From: Heterocephalus glaber
Taxonomy: Eukaryota > Chordata > Mammalia > Rodentia > Bathyergidae
Assembly: GCF_000247695.1 (NCBI RefSeq)
Contig: NW_004624730.1
Span: 34,104,582 to 34,168,581 of the forward strand
DNA length: 64,000 bases
Direction: 5' to 3'
Numbering within the stretch: position 1 is the first letter of the stretch; each line of letters begins with the position of its first letter. The position numbers and the translations under genes were made by a program. Positions 23,107 through 34,923 of this stretch are shown piece by piece. Below the pieces are notes generated by a model that had not been told where the DNA came from, ran no database searches, and saw nothing but the letters and a program-made list of their open reading frames with translations.

Positions 23107-24765
23107 AATCAGACATTCTTTGGATATATACCATTTGGTGTAGTATATATTGAAACCTCAGAAAGTGTCCTAGTTGTAATAAAAAACAATTATTCAAGAG
23201 CATTTTTCATTAGCTTTCAATTTTTTTTTTGTTTGAATAACATTCAGAGATATTGGCCCCCTGAAAGATGTTATGAAATTTATGTGAGGATTGATGATGT
23301 TTTTCCCATGGAGAAGAGCAAGAGCAAGTTCGGGGCTCTCTGACATAGGCAGTACCATGGCCCAGGAAGGCTGCCTGGGTCCTGATCACAACTGTCCACC
23401 CCATCAGCACTGGCACCAGCTGTCATCTTCAGAGAGATGTGCTAGACTTATTCCTCTGGAATAAGTCAAAGCTTCACAGATCATAGGCTGGGAAAATTCT
23501 TGGCTATTTCCCCAAGCAAACTTCCAAGTGAGGAGCCAGACCACAAGCCTTTGAGATCTAGGAGGCAGACAGAACTGGGGCGGCTTGCCCTTCTCTTTTT
23601 CAAATCTGCAAAATAATTCCAAAAATCGCAATAAAACATTGTGATTACCCTTTTCTTTGGAAATTCTCTCTTTGGATGATGAAAAAATATTTAAAAAACA
23701 AAAGCCAGCAGGCAATGGAAATCATGTGGGTGGAGTGCCTATGGCCCACTGCCAATGGCAGAGCTGCCTGTGGCCTTTGGGAAGGTACAGATCTATGGTG
23801 GCAATTATGTCACCACACAAGCAACAGAGAAAGTCCATGTTGCCACATAGTGTTAGAGTTTTTTAAAATTGATTTCCCTAAGAAACACTAACATTCTTAC
23901 AAATATTCTTTCCCTTTGGGTGTTGCTACTTGGTGCTACAGAAGAGACTGTTATTTCCTCTTTTATAGTAAGCACAAAGCTTGCTGGAAAGTAGGGCATT
24001 GAGATGCACTGAACAATTTTTCTCTCTGTATTTAGGAAATTAGACTCACTTTATAGCCTACACTTCAGGGTCAGTCTCTTCCCTTAGGTTTAAAGAATAG
24101 TTTCCTTGGCTGCATTTCCTAAATTTCAGTAGGTAGTACATATTTCAAAAATTCTTTGTTCAGTTTAATTTTTAAAAATGTACTTAACAGCCATATAATG
24201 TCTGCTTCTAGAAAGAAGTTGAGGAAGTCTACAATAAATCCTCATTATAAGTAGAATATGACATTAGGTGTGAATTGAAGGCAAGAGAGAAAAGATACTT
24301 ATAACAAGAATGTAAGATAACGGCTTACTGTGAGCAGAAAGCTTGGCACCCAGATTTCTTAGCAAAAAGGAAACATAATAGATTTTGGTAAAATGAAAAT
24401 CCACCCCCGTCAAAAAAACCTAAGCTATTCCAGTAACAAATATTACTCTAATTTCTCCACTTGGTAAATTAGGGTATAACTGACTATATGTGTCGGGGTT
24501 TTAAGGACTCTGTGCATACTGATTAATTTCAATGGTGAATATTAACCAAAAGCTATCTGTTTTAAACAAATAAACAAGGAGCAAGACTATGTGAACATTT
24601 CTTTGCATGAAGATATAAGCATCCTTCCCACTACAAAACATAACAGAATCAAGAAGACTTAGGAATTCATCCTGAGGTTCTTACATTTTATTAAATTGAC
24701 AATTTTGGACACCATATCCTTGACAGACATTAACATCTAAATGTTATTTTTATTCTTACTTGTAG

Positions 24766-24886
24766 TGCTACCAGTGGTTGAAAGAAAGAATTGTAAGTGA
24801 AGAAGGGAGAAAACAGCAAAACAAGCTAAAAGACCTTTCTCCAATTGCTGAGCGTCTAGGATGCACACTACCTCAGCTAGCTGTTG
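24766..24886 (+). CDS. KCNAB1: KCNAB1 coding exon 12 (121 bp)
   Basis: Encodes 40 residues, from [20 protein letters not shown] to [12 protein letters not shown], plus the first base of a split Ala codon. It forms helical parts of the AKR barrel near the C-terminal end. The run [20 protein letters not shown] is the beta-1 form. Acceptor 'tacttgtag', donor 'gtaaga'. It would be residues 303-342 of the 401-residue isoform. Frame and phase match exons 11 and 13. Confidence 0.98.
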
Positions 24887-25902
24887 GTAAGAAAATTCTG
24901 GGGGTTGGCAGAGATGGTTGTAATTTTGCTGAGATCACAGACTGTTCAGTTTTCTATATTAATCTACATCTCTGTCATGATAAAATGTCTACAGTAGGGA
25001 CAGACTGATCTCAGAAACATACATTCCTGGTAAATGTAACATAAAGTGAGTCATTCAAGGTTTTCCAGAATTTTCTATATATTCCAGAACAATTTTCTTA
25101 CTTCTTTCCCCTCTACCTTTCAACATAGTTTAAATAAGAACATGTCCATGAAAACACACACATTTCTCCACAAATATCAGAGGTGAACTGTGTAGTGACA
25201 CTCATTTCTCCTGGCTCTGGTTTCCAATCCTGTTGAAGCTAAGCCAGGGTTAATGAGAGGCTGAGAAACGCTGTGACAAAAGCCAAGGGCACTTCACATG
25301 GAAAGTTGATCCTGGAGGATAAGCTTTGCTTAGAAACAACTTAGGGCCATGAAAATTGCTCTTCGCATGCTGCTGTATCCATGAAAAGTCATGGTCACTG
25401 CTAACTAAAAACCATGTGCTCTGGCACTGTCCACTAGACGCTAATATGAACCACATATTTAATTTCAAATTTCCTTGTGACTATATTAAACAAGTAAAAA
25501 GGAAACCGATGAAATTAATTTTAATGAAGGATTTTATTTAACATACTATGCCCCAAATATTATTTCAAAATGTAATAAATATTAAACAAATTGCGATATT
25601 TTATATTCTTTGTCATACTGTCTTTAAAACCCAGAATGTATTTTACATCTACATCACATCTCAATTCAGGTTAGATACAACAGTGGTGTATGGTAGTGGC
25701 TAAATATGGGACAGAAAAGCATTTAGACTTTAAGTTCCCTTGCTGGGTCATATTTGCCAGGCTGTGTGATGACCACTTTATGCTATCTTGTCTCCTTAGT
25801 CATGAAAACAATCCTATTAGGTGTAGACTGTCAGCAGACCTGTCTTACAGATGTCATCGGAGGATTTGCTGGAATTCACACAGCAACTTAGAAAGGAATA
25901 AG

Positions 25903-26062
25903 TTGAGCATAGTGGCACATGCATATAATCCCAGCACTCGGGAGGCAGAGGCAGGAGGATCACCATGAGTTGGTTCATGGCCAGCCTGGGCTACATAATG
26001 AGCTCCAGGCCAGCCTGAACTACATAGTGAGACCCTGTCTCAAAAAACAAAAAATAAAAAAG
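25903..26062 (+). mobile_element. B1-type SINE with the extra 'ttcaaggccagcctg'-type segment
   Basis: 'cccagcactcgggaggcaga' is followed by two successive 'ggccagcctg..ctacata' segments and 'gagaccctgtctcaaaaaac'. The doubled segment is typical of the B1 copies in this window. Confidence 0.95.
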
Positions 26063-27052
26063 AATAAAATAGGTGTCAATTCCAGGGGAAAAAAATCCTA
26101 TAGATGAAGAAATACTAGGAATTGGGGCAAATCAGATACAGTGATACAATGAGATAAAAAGTTCATCTAAGGTCTATACAAATAAAATAATTCAACAAAA
26201 TATTTGTTGGTAGCTTGACTCTTCTGAGGCTCAAAGTCAGAAAAATATTAGTTGCAGTTAACAGCGTAAACAAATGGAAATAAGAGGTTTTAAAGGGAAG
26301 AAATATATCAAGATATATTTGTGACTGTTTCTTTTTTTCTTTAAAAAAAGCAAAGAATGTATTTAATGCAATTAGTATCCCTACAGCTTTAACAAACACA
26401 GTAAAAAAAATCTGCTAATTGACCAAAGCAAGTTTACTTCACATAAATTTTCTTGTATGGAAAATGGATATTACAATATATATCTTACAAACTTGTTTAG
26501 TAAAGAGAAATTATATATGCAGAGTAGGTATTCAGTAAGTGGCAATGATGATGAGTTTAAGTTCCTCCTTCTATGCCCCAGATGTCTTCCTTGCCTGTCA
26601 TTTTGTCTTCTTTCTTTATAAACAAATAGTTTTGTTTTTAACCACAGAACTCTCAAAATCAAAAGGGAAATGATTTCCACCCTATTACCTTTGATCTGAA
26701 AGGAGGGTGTGGGAGAAAGGAGAGTTTTGGGCAGGAAACAAACCACTTCAGCCTGACTGTGCTGGCTCCCCAAGTAACATACCTGCACAGGAGCCAGCGT
26801 CACACCACGGGCAGTGAACAGGGACTCCTGCTGTGCTAGCAGGTGACCCTCAGTGAGAGATGTTAATCCTCTAGCATCAGCCAATAGGCTCTCCTGTGCC
26901 CTGCAGCCCACTAGGATCAGCTGCTACTGACTTCAAAGTTGTTCAGGGGCAGTGACCTGCCTGGAGCTCTACGTTACATTCAGAACTCCCACTAAGGCCA
27001 AGAAGAGTTCTAAGTGCAAAGCAAGAAATAATGCAGACACCAAAAAACAGAG

Positions 27053-27096
27053 TGGGGGGGGGGGGAGAAAAAAGGAAAAAGAAAGAAGGAGAATAA
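27053..27096. repeat. Poly-G then A/G-rich low-complexity tract
   Basis: A run of about 12 G followed by a purine-only stretch. Confidence 0.9.
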
Positions 27097-27112
27097 AAAA
27101 GCCCTGGATCTC

Positions 27113-27253
27113 ACCAGATGTGGTGGTGCACATCTGTAATTCCAGTTCTCAAGGGCTGAAGGAGAATCGCAGCAAGTTCAAGACCAGCCTGGACTACAGA
27201 GTGAGTTCAAGGCCAGCCTGAAATACATAGTGAGACCCAGCTGGAAAACAACA
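27113..27253 (+). mobile_element. B1-type SINE with a perfect 18-base target duplication
   Basis: The body runs from 'accagatgtggtggtgcaca' to 'agtgagacccagctgg'. 'aaaaaagccctggatctc' occurs at 27095-27112 and again at 27254-27271, a clean target-site duplication. Confidence 0.96.
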
Positions 27254-27435
27254 AAAAAAGCCCTGGATCTCTTGTATTGGTGCCTTTGTGGAGCACTATT
27301 TACCCATGTGGAAAGACCTAGGGATTGCTGTAAAAGACCCCAGCATGGTAACAGCTTAAGAGTTATCACTGGACAGCAGGCCTTCAACGAACAGGGACAG
27401 AAGACATGCCAGGGGCACACATCAATCATCTATGG

Positions 27436-27560
27436 TGATATTAATTCAACAAACATTTAATAAGTACCTCCTATTTGCCAAGTACTGGGCTGTTTTCTGA
27501 GATCCAACTGCAAATTAGCCACACCTCACAGCCTAATGGGCAAGCCAAGAAAATAAACAG
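27436..27560 (+). mobile_element. L2-like LINE scrap
   Basis: 'ttcaacaaacatttaataag' and 'tacctcctatttgccaagta' are the familiar L2 3'-region phrases. Confidence 0.5.
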
Positions 27561-28119
27561 ATAGTGTAACCTAGAAGTAAAAATCGTCCTGTAAAAACTG
27601 GATTTTCTTTCTTTTTTTTAACATAAGCTATTCCTCCAGCTTCCTCATGCTGAGAGCAGAAACCACCACCCCACCCCACCCACCCGGTGCCAAGGAGGCT
27701 TCAACATTTCAACATTTCCTGGGCCCCTGCGTGGGCCAAAGCCAGACCGAATCTACACATGCATTATTTCCTAGCTTTTGTTCTACCCAGTCTAGAAACT
27801 GGAGTACTTCTGCATGCTCAAGGGGGTGGACTGGCTGCCATCTCAATGTGGCCACACTGAATAAACTCACTTTTCCATTTTTATGGCACAGCCTGGCAAA
27901 TATACCCCAACAAGGGACCTGCAAAGGATTAACTACTCTCATACTCTTGAAGAGTGGAATGAATGAGTACAGATAGTCAAGCCTCTGATTCAGGCCTCTG
28001 ACAGCGCCCCAGGCAGTATTACAATATTGAGAATGGGATGGAGGTTTAGAGAATTAAGAGTAGGGGTATCCAGCCCAGCCTGGGAGTCTGAAGAAGGCGA
28101 TAGGCCTGGGAATCTCAGA

Positions 28120-28660
28120 GGATGCGTAGACATCAGTGAGGCAAAGGAAGGGAAGAGGCAAAAAGCACATTCCAGGCAAAGGGGACAGTTTGAGTGAAGT
28201 GCCCCAGGAGGCAGAGGAGGGAAAAGCAGCCAGATGTTTGGGGATGAAGAGGATGTACTCCCAAAGCACAAAAATCAAGGCAAGGAGCCATGATGCTGGA
28301 GAGGCAGATTAAAAAGTAATGTTTGAAGGGCCGGGGATTTAGTTCAGTGATTCTGCCGCCTGCCTCGTAAGCACAAGGTCCCAAGTTCAATCCCCGGTAC
28401 AAAAAAAAAAAAAGCAATGTTTGCTAGGGCAAAAGAAATGAATTTTATTTAATAGGACAATGATTTCTGTCATACACAAGTTGAAGCACTTTTAGCCAGG
28501 CAAGTGACATGATCAGATTTATACTTAGAGAAACTGCAATGGATGTGAGGAAGTTATATGCGGGAGCGGAGGGGAACTTAAGAAAGAGGTAGAAAAATCA
28601 GTTATGCAGGAGAGAGAAGGTGAGCACCTGAATGAGGGCAGTGGTGGCAGGGCTGGAGAA
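28120..28660 (+). mobile_element. L2 LINE relic split by a SINE
   Basis: 'cacattccaggcaaagggga' before the SINE at 28328 and 'ggcaagtgacatgatcagat' after it appear in the order expected of an L2 3' region. Diverged, borders approximate. Confidence 0.45.
28328..28413 (+). mobile_element. tRNA-derived (ID-like) SINE
   Basis: It starts 'gggccggggatttagttcag' and ends 'tcaatccccggtac' plus a pure A-tail. 'aatgtttg' on both sides is the target duplication. Confidence 0.95.
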
Positions 28661-28724
28661 GATGGCTGAACCACCCAAAAGGTAGGCCCTGTGTACCCCA
28701 CACAGTGAACAATGAAAAAATAAT

Positions 28725-28972
28725 CCACTGACACTCGCTACCACACGAAGAAACTATGCACACTAAGTGAAAGAAGCCAAATACAAAAGACCACATGGTG
28801 CTTGATTTCATTCAGAGGAAATGTCCAGAAAAGACAAATCTTGAGACAAAAAGCAGATTAGCAGTTTCCTAGGACCAGTGTAGCAATAGGGATTAACTAC
28901 TCACAGGCAAGACAGGTCTTACTAGAGTGGTAAAAATGTTCTAAATCTGGATTAAAAATAGTGGTAGTTGTA
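28725..28972 (+). mobile_element. L1 (old) 3'-region scrap
   Basis: 'gtgaaagaagccaaatacaa' then 'aagaccacatggtgcttgat' and 'gaggaaatgtccagaaaaga' follow the order of old mammalian L1 3' sequence. No open frame. Confidence 0.55.
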
Positions 28973-29094
28973 GCCAGGCATGGTAGCACACACTGGTAAT
29001 TCCAGCTCTCTGGGAGGCTGAGACAGGAGGATAGCAAGTATCCAGCCCAGCTTGGACAACTTAGTGACCTAGCAGGATCTTGTCTCAAAATAAA
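28973..29094 (+). mobile_element. B1-type SINE
   Basis: 'gccaggcatggtagcacaca' to 'ggatcttgtctcaaaataaa'. It abuts the tRNA-derived unit that follows. Confidence 0.93.
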
Positions 29095-29156
29095 GATCTG
29101 GGGATTTAGCTGAGTGCAAAGGCCCTGGGTTCAATTCCAGGTTAAAAAAATAAAAT
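29095..29156 (+). mobile_element. Internally deleted tRNA-derived (ID-like) SINE abutting a B1
   Basis: 'ggggatttagctgagtgcaa' runs straight into 'aggccctgggttcaattcca', so the middle of the usual body is missing. It ends in an A-rich tail. Confidence 0.8.
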
Positions 29157-29277
29157 GATTACACACTAAAAATGGTAATGTTGGTAAATAAAAGTATTTA
29201 AGTACTTTTAAAGTACTTTTTTGGGGGCGGGTGCATAAATTGTACCAATAGGTTTTTACTTTTAAAAAAAAAAGGAT

Positions 29278-29392
29278 GGGCCGGGGATTTAGCTCAGTGG
29301 TTTCACCACCTGCTGCACAAGCGCAAGGACCTGAGTTCAATCCCAGGTACAAAAAAGAGAGAGAGAGAGAGAGAGAGAGAAGAGAGAGGAGG
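29278..29392 (+). mobile_element. tRNA-derived (ID-like) SINE with (GA)n tail
   Basis: 'gggccggggatttagctcag' to 'caatcccaggtac', then 'aaaaaa' and a GA dinucleotide run to about 29392. The microsatellite seems to have grown from the A-tail. Confidence 0.94.
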
Positions 29393-29888
29393 AAGGGGGA
29401 GGAGCAAGAGGGGAAAAAACACACCTGGTTCCCCAGAGCAGGAGAGGGGGTGTGAGGGATTAAGATTAAGTGTTGGTGAGGGAGTAATTTAGATAATCCA
29501 CACAGGAGGTGGCAGGTGGAAATGAAGGAACCAGACATCAAGTCTATAGGTCTTTGAAACAACAGATGAGGAAAAGCAAGACCAGGAATGAGATGGAAAA
29601 GCAAGATAAGGATGTGTTCTTGGGTGAGTAGCCGGACTGAATGCCAAGTAGCCAAGGCAAGGCCCCAAGCAGAAAGCATAAGAACCCTAAACCTGTAATT
29701 CAAATGCAGATTCTATCCATCTCCTGCACACCAGGGGGTGCTGCTCAGGTTTTTAATCCCAGGGAGCACTTTCCACAAAAAAAGTTAATACATTTTGGCT
29801 GCAACAAACATAGCTATACCTGGTGTTTATACACTAACCAATAACCACAGGCGCTTTGACCTGCCGACCTTATGTTCTCTCTTCCCAG

Positions 29889-29977
29889 CCTGGTGCCTGA
29901 GAAATGAAGGCGTGAGTTCTGTACTCCTGGGATCATCCACTCCCGAGCAACTCATTGAAAACCTCGGTGCCATTCAG
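29889..29977 (+). CDS. KCNAB1: KCNAB1 coding exon 13 (89 bp), followed by a GC donor
   Basis: It completes the split Ala codon with two bases and then encodes 29 residues, [16 protein letters not shown] through ENLGAIQ. The [15 protein letters not shown] segment binds the 2'-phosphate/adenine part of NADPH in the family. Acceptor 'cttcccag'. The exon ends CAG and the next bases are 'gcaagt', so the donor is GC rather than GT. It is otherwise a near-perfect donor match. The reading frame requires this exact end. It would be residues 344-372 of the 401-residue isoform. Confidence 0.97.
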
Positions 29978-30394
29978 GCAAGTACTGCAGCTCTTTCCTG
30001 CCAGCTCTTTCCCATGACACCAGGGAATGTCATGGTGCCTTTTAACATGTCTCCACCTCTGTACTGGGAGTGGGGGAACAAAGGCGTAAGAAGCAACAGA
30101 AAGCTTTGTTTATAGATCCAGGGTTGTCCTCTGTATTATTAACAGGCAGTGTTCCCAAAGCTAATTTCTCAGAGTGGTTCATTTCTGTAGGACAGTGCAT
30201 TCCAATATTACTCCTAGCAACTGACTTCCCCGGGCTGACCATAAAAACCTTCTTACTCACCTACTTAAAATCTAATAGAAATAGGACAATATGTACATGT
30301 CATTTATTCCTTCCACAGATACTGCCAACCTTCTTTGGGCCAAGTCCCTCGTCATTTCCCATCTCCTAGCTTCCTGTTACTTCCCCCTTCTCAT

Positions 30395-30560
30395 CGTAAC
30401 GTTTAGGACAGTGAATGTCTAACTGCCTGTCTCCTCTGCTAGACTGTAAGGCTTCTGAGACCAGAGACCTGTCCCTGCTTCTCCACTGAATTCTAGTTTC
30501 TAGCATACTATATGGCCCTTAGTCAACACTCAAGAAATAACTGTTGAATTAATATTGGCT
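30395..30560 (-). mobile_element. L2 LINE scrap
   Basis: 'gctagactgtaaggcttctg' with 'cagagacctgtccctgctt' and a closing 'agaaataactgttgaatta' is antisense L2 3' end order. Confidence 0.55.
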
Positions 30561-31369
30561 TTATTTTAAGAAGAATGGGCTCAAAAATTCTATTTGGATG
30601 TCCTGGATCCTGTCTCTCTAGAAGCAAATTCAGGAGGCCCATCCCACTCTCCCACCCTACCACCAAGGATGGCTTGTGGTCCTGGCTTTCAATAGAGCCA
30701 GCAGCAGCACTGTGGGGAGCCTCGAGGCAGAGGAGGGGCAAGCAGGAGCCAGGGGATGTTCCTGGGTGTTCTAGCTAAGCAGAGTGGGGAGGCTGATGTC
30801 TGCTGTGACTAGTCCTCTTCCCAAGGGCCACATCTCAGTCCGGAGCCTGCCCCTCTCAGCCCCACCGAAGGCCATAGGAATAGCCAGTTGCTACATGCTG
30901 CAGCAGGCAAGGACAAGTATCTGTTTCCTTCCTACTCACAGAGGAACAGAACTGTCTCACAGATTCTCCCCCATCCACCTGTTCCTGCAACAAGCAGCAT
31001 TGTTAGCTCTCCTAAAAGGAGAAAGAGATTAAATAGAAGTAGGGACAAATTTAACTCCCAGTGTAAAAAAGCCCTTTTAAATAAGAGCCCAGAATATGCT
31101 GGGGGATAAATGGTGTAGACTCCCTTCCCACCAACACTTTTCTTAGGGATACAGAGCAGGGTAAAGCACCACCAACCCCCTGCTTCCAAGAACTCTGCCC
31201 AGCCCCACAATTCTTCCTGAATTCTGTGGGGTCCCTGTTTCTTCATGGAGAAGGCTCCCTCCTATGTGCTGCTCCACACAGCTGCCCTACACAGTGAGGA
31301 CAGGAGAGAGGAAGAGTTTGTACATAAAAGAACTAAAATTCAATCTAATAATTTCACTAATATTTTCAG

Positions 31370-32080
31370 AGTACTCATTCTGTCTGGCACCAAGAAATAG
31401 GCAGTGGGAGTACTGCAATAAGTAAGAACAAGATCCTGCCTTCAAATTGCTCATGAGCTAGCTGAGAAAATCAAGTAAGAAATCTATCCCTTAATTCATT
31501 CAACAGATCTTTAAGAGCCTACTTACTATGTATCAGGAACTGGTGATACTAAAGGACAAAAGAAAACTACTCCAAGAGGCTTATATACCAGGAGATAGAT
31601 AAAAATAAACACACAAAATTATTTCAGGTTGTGGAAAGAGCTACCAAGTAAATAAACAGGCTGCTGTAATAGACTAGTGGAAAAATGGGAGACTTAAATT
31701 GATGTCTGCAAAAGGCCCCTCTGGGATGTTTATTTCAAGGCCTTCCCATTTATTCACATCCATCTCACAACATTTGAAAAGCCCAGGAGTGTATTCCAGG
31801 CACCGGGAAGAACAGTACAAAGGCCTTGAGTCAGGAGGGAACTGGGCTTTTCCCAGACACTGCCAGCCTCCAGCCAATGTGGCCAATGTGTTGCAAGCCA
31901 AGAAGAAAGGAACGGGGGATGCACTGGTGTGGAGAGCAGGCACCAGATCTCCCAGGACATTACATTTCCAGGGTATGAAATTCTGTGGAGGGCTTTGAGA
32001 AATGGGACATGCTTCCACTGAATAACGATAACTTGATCTGCCACGTGGAAAGCAAAAATGAAAGTCAGGACAGCAGGCTA
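31370..32080 (+). mobile_element. L2 LINE relic
   Basis: 'ttcattcaacagatctttaa', 'gcctacttactatgtatcag', then farther along 'ccaggcaccgggaagaacag' and 'gtggagggctttgagaaatg' are in L2 order. Diverged and non-coding. Confidence 0.55.
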
Positions 32081-32786
32081 GGACAAGGAGGTGGAGAAAG
32101 TAAATCAATCTCACACGTTTGGAAAAGACAAACATGGCTTGGCAGGAAGAGGGAGGAATGTAGGTTTCCTATTATGCTAATTCAGGGTAATCGCCCCATC
32201 CCAGGGGAGGTCATGCTGCCAGGGGAAGGCGTAAAAGAGGCAACAGTGAGTCACTTATCTTCCGAAAGCATTTCCTCCCCACCAAAGCTCTGGCTGGTAA
32301 AGGAAGAGGCGTTCATGCTCACAGGGAAAGGGAAAGGGAAAAGGGACATTACTCAAGCAGCAAGGCTGCCACCCTGGGGGGCTTTCCCTTTTGGCTCCAT
32401 CTCCACACACTCAGCACTGGTGGGACTGGCTGCAGAAGAATGGAAAGTGGAGAGTGCCCACCCTTGTAAGGAATTTTCTAGCAGGCTGGGGAGGCAGCTG
32501 CTCCAAAGGACAGACTATGCCTGAGGCATGCAAAAGCTGGAGGGGTGGACACAAATCAGATGCTCTATAGGTGGGAAAGAGGACAGAAACCACAGCTGCA
32601 GGCAGCCCGGCTGCACAGGTCCACATTGTTCCCACTTCTACCTAAAAGTGAACAGAATTGCCTCTGGATCCCCACCTCCAATGCCAACCTCCAAAGTCTC
32701 TGAGGCTCCCCATCACCTACCCAGAGAAATCCAGGCTCTTCAGCAGCCAAGCCCTTCATATCTAAGCCTATTGCCCCTAGTCCTAC

Positions 32787-32787
<1 letters not shown>

Positions 32788-32828
<41 letters not shown>
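32788..32828. repeat. (CA)n microsatellite
   Basis: Uninterrupted CA dinucleotides. They cause artificial open frames rich in Thr-His or Cys-Val on either strand. Confidence 0.98.
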
Positions 32829-32832
<4 letters not shown>

Positions 32833-33238
32833 CCACAGAATCCTCATCTCCAGCCACCAGCAGACACTCAAATCCCCAGATATAGTGATCCATCCTCTGA
32901 CTCTCAAGTGGCCAATCTTGCCTAGCAAAACCCTACTCTATCCTCACAGTACAGATCCACAGTGACTAAATTCAAGGAGGCCTCCCCTGAGTCCCCACCA
33001 GCCCAGGCACCACTAGTCAAACCTCTGCTCACTCCATGACTTCCAGCCAGGTTCCAAAACTGATATGGGGCGGGGTGGGGTGGGGAGTGGGGGGGGTAGT
33101 ATGGACCTATTAAGTAGCTTAAAATGTAAAATTGTTGCCAATATTTTTAAAAACTGGGCGATTTCAGATAAAACTCTGAAGGTATGGCTCCTCTTCATTT
33201 TGTCCTTACTATACATTTTTCAGTTTTACTTAAGCACT

Positions 33239-33326
33239 TTTTTTTTTTTTTGGTACCGGGAATTGAACTTGGGTCCTTGCACTTTGAAGACAGGCGGCGA
33301 AACCACTGAACTAAATCTCCAGCCCA
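33239..33326 (-). mobile_element. tRNA-derived (ID-like) SINE
   Basis: The plus strand reads T-run, 'ggtaccgggaattgaacttg', then 'accactgaactaaatctcca' and 'gccc'. The target duplication is probably 'acttaagcactttt' / 'acttaagtactttt'. Confidence 0.94.
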
Positions 33327-34059
33327 TTACTTAAGTACTTTTATGGGTTTTAAAAAATCTCTTTTCTACCTTAAATGTATTTTGATGTAATGAATTTTTT
33401 CTCTTGACAAGGCTAGACCAGTTTAGACCCAAAGCTTCCACCAAATCTAGTTTCCAAATTTCAGTCTCATTTTTACAATCTCACTTTTAAATAACACATT
33501 GGCTGTTTAGACCCACGGAGACTCAGAGCTGGTAGGAAACCAAACTCCTCCTTTAGCTTCAGATAGCAAAACTTTCACCGCAATCAAACGCTGCCCAGGC
33601 TGTGTAGCTCCACTATTCAGCCAAATCCTAAGCCTTCTAAGGATAGCACTTGAGTGGAGATAAGGTCACTGTGGCCAGCAGGACTGCAGCAAAGGAAGGG
33701 TGAGGCTGAAATCTCAGAATTGGTCATCATAATTGCATTTCACCACAGTCGCCACACAGGGTCAGACTTTTCCAGCAAGAAAGTCAGCCTTTGTGCCTGT
33801 CTTTAGAGTGTCATGTGTGTCCTTGGCCCACTTCCTACAATAAATCCTGGCCCTAGAGAAGCCTACTCCTTTCCCAGGGTTCCGGTGAGCATATCTTGCA
33901 AGTGGCTCACAAGGCCTCAACTCCAGTCCTCCTGCAACTACTAAGCTCCTAAAGCTGCACTTCGAGCTGCTTAAAATTATTTCTACCTGGATCAACATAT
34001 ACCACTACAAACTTCTTATCCCCAAATGACTGCTCCTTTGGTTTCCAATCTCAACAAAC

Positions 34060-34400
34060 TATACCAATATCCTAGTCAGTCTCAAAACCACACCATTCTC
34101 CATGTCTCTAGGCCTTCTTCTCTCCCACTTCACTCTGCTTCCCAAGGCCGTCTCCAGCTTGTATTGCAATGCTTCTAACTCATCCCCTCTTGGCCTCCTC
34201 CAACGCATCCTTCAAACTACCTCCAGGTGTCTGAAGGACTCACTTCTGATTCAAAGTCCTGAGAGGTTCCCCACTGCCTGCAGAGTAAAGATCCAACTCC
34301 GTAAAATGGCATTCAAGGTTTGCCACACTCTACCTCAACTTCTCTTTCCTCCACTCCTACTATATCCACCCTGCACCACTCCTTGTTAGCACACTTACCT
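34060..34400 (-). mobile_element. L2 LINE relic
   Basis: 'cttctaactcatcccctctt', then 'gaggttccccactgcctgca' and 'gtaaagatccaactccgtaa' with 'aatggcattcaaggtttgcc' form the antisense L2 order. Confidence 0.6.
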
Positions 34401-34923
34401 GTGATGCCTGTTAACCCTGGTCATCCTCTACTGGGCTTCCAAACACCAGTTAGAGGGAGTCTTTCCTCTATCTCTATACCAGTGCTGTCTATGAAAGCAA
34501 CTTCTAGGCACGTGGCCATTGAGGTCATGAAAGGTGGCTAGTCCAAATGTAAATACACTGTGAGTGTACAATGTTCACAGAAATTCGTAGGGGTTAATTA
34601 AAAAAACAATATTTTAATTTTCCATATTGATTTCATATTTGAAATGCTTTTGATATAATGGAATAAATGCATTAATTTTACTTTTTGCTTTTTAAGAAAT
34701 TACCTGTAGCTTCTATTTTATTTCTACTGGATACAACTGTTCTGTATTTCTACAAACCTCTCATGCTTTTACTTATTCAGTCAATGAATAAGATCTGTGA
34801 CCTCAAGAACCTTAGTCTAGTGGAGAGCTTATATTCCAGCTCTGGTTTATGAATAGATGACTTTGCTCAATATTGAGCACATGAAAACAAATGCTAACCA
34901 CATTCTTCTCTTCCTGTTCTCAG

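Larger units (their letters stand above)
18049..24765 (+). other. KCNAB1: KCNAB1 intron 11 (6717 bp)
   Basis: GT-AG intron from 'gtattt' to 'tacttgtag'. It holds two B1 SINEs, a DNA-transposon relic near 19578, a possible MaLR-type LTR near 21467 and an L2-like scrap near 22200, listed separately. The remainder is AT-rich unique sequence with no exon recognised. Confidence 0.9.
24887..29888 (+). other. KCNAB1: KCNAB1 intron 12 (5002 bp)
   Basis: GT-AG intron from 'gtaaga' to 'tctcttcccag'. It contains three B1 SINEs, three tRNA-derived SINEs, L2 relics and an L1 scrap, listed separately. Long frames here (for example minus 26471-26911 and minus 29131-29703) lie over repeats or unique intron and have no recognisable domain. 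Confidence 0.9.
29978..34923 (+). other. KCNAB1: KCNAB1 intron 13 (4946 bp), GC-AG type
   Basis: It begins 'gcaagt' and ends 'cttcctgttctcag'. It contains L2 relics in both orientations, a CA microsatellite and one tRNA-derived SINE, listed separately. Other parts (for example 30570-31360, 32100-32780 and 33330-34030) are unique sequence without recognisable genes. Confidence 0.92.

Noticed and set aside
29131..29703. 190-codon minus-strand open frame
   Set aside because: It runs through a tRNA-derived SINE, a GA repeat and intronic sequence. The long Leu/Ser/Pro run is the antisense of low-complexity purine DNA. No domain is visible.
31985..32524. 179-codon plus-strand open frame in KCNAB1 intron 13
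   Set aside because: It overlaps the end of an L2 relic and unique intron. Composition is not protein-like, there are no splice or start signals, and no recognisable motif.
32528..32965. 145-codon plus-strand open frame
   Set aside because: It passes through the CA microsatellite as Thr-His repeats. An intronic by-product.
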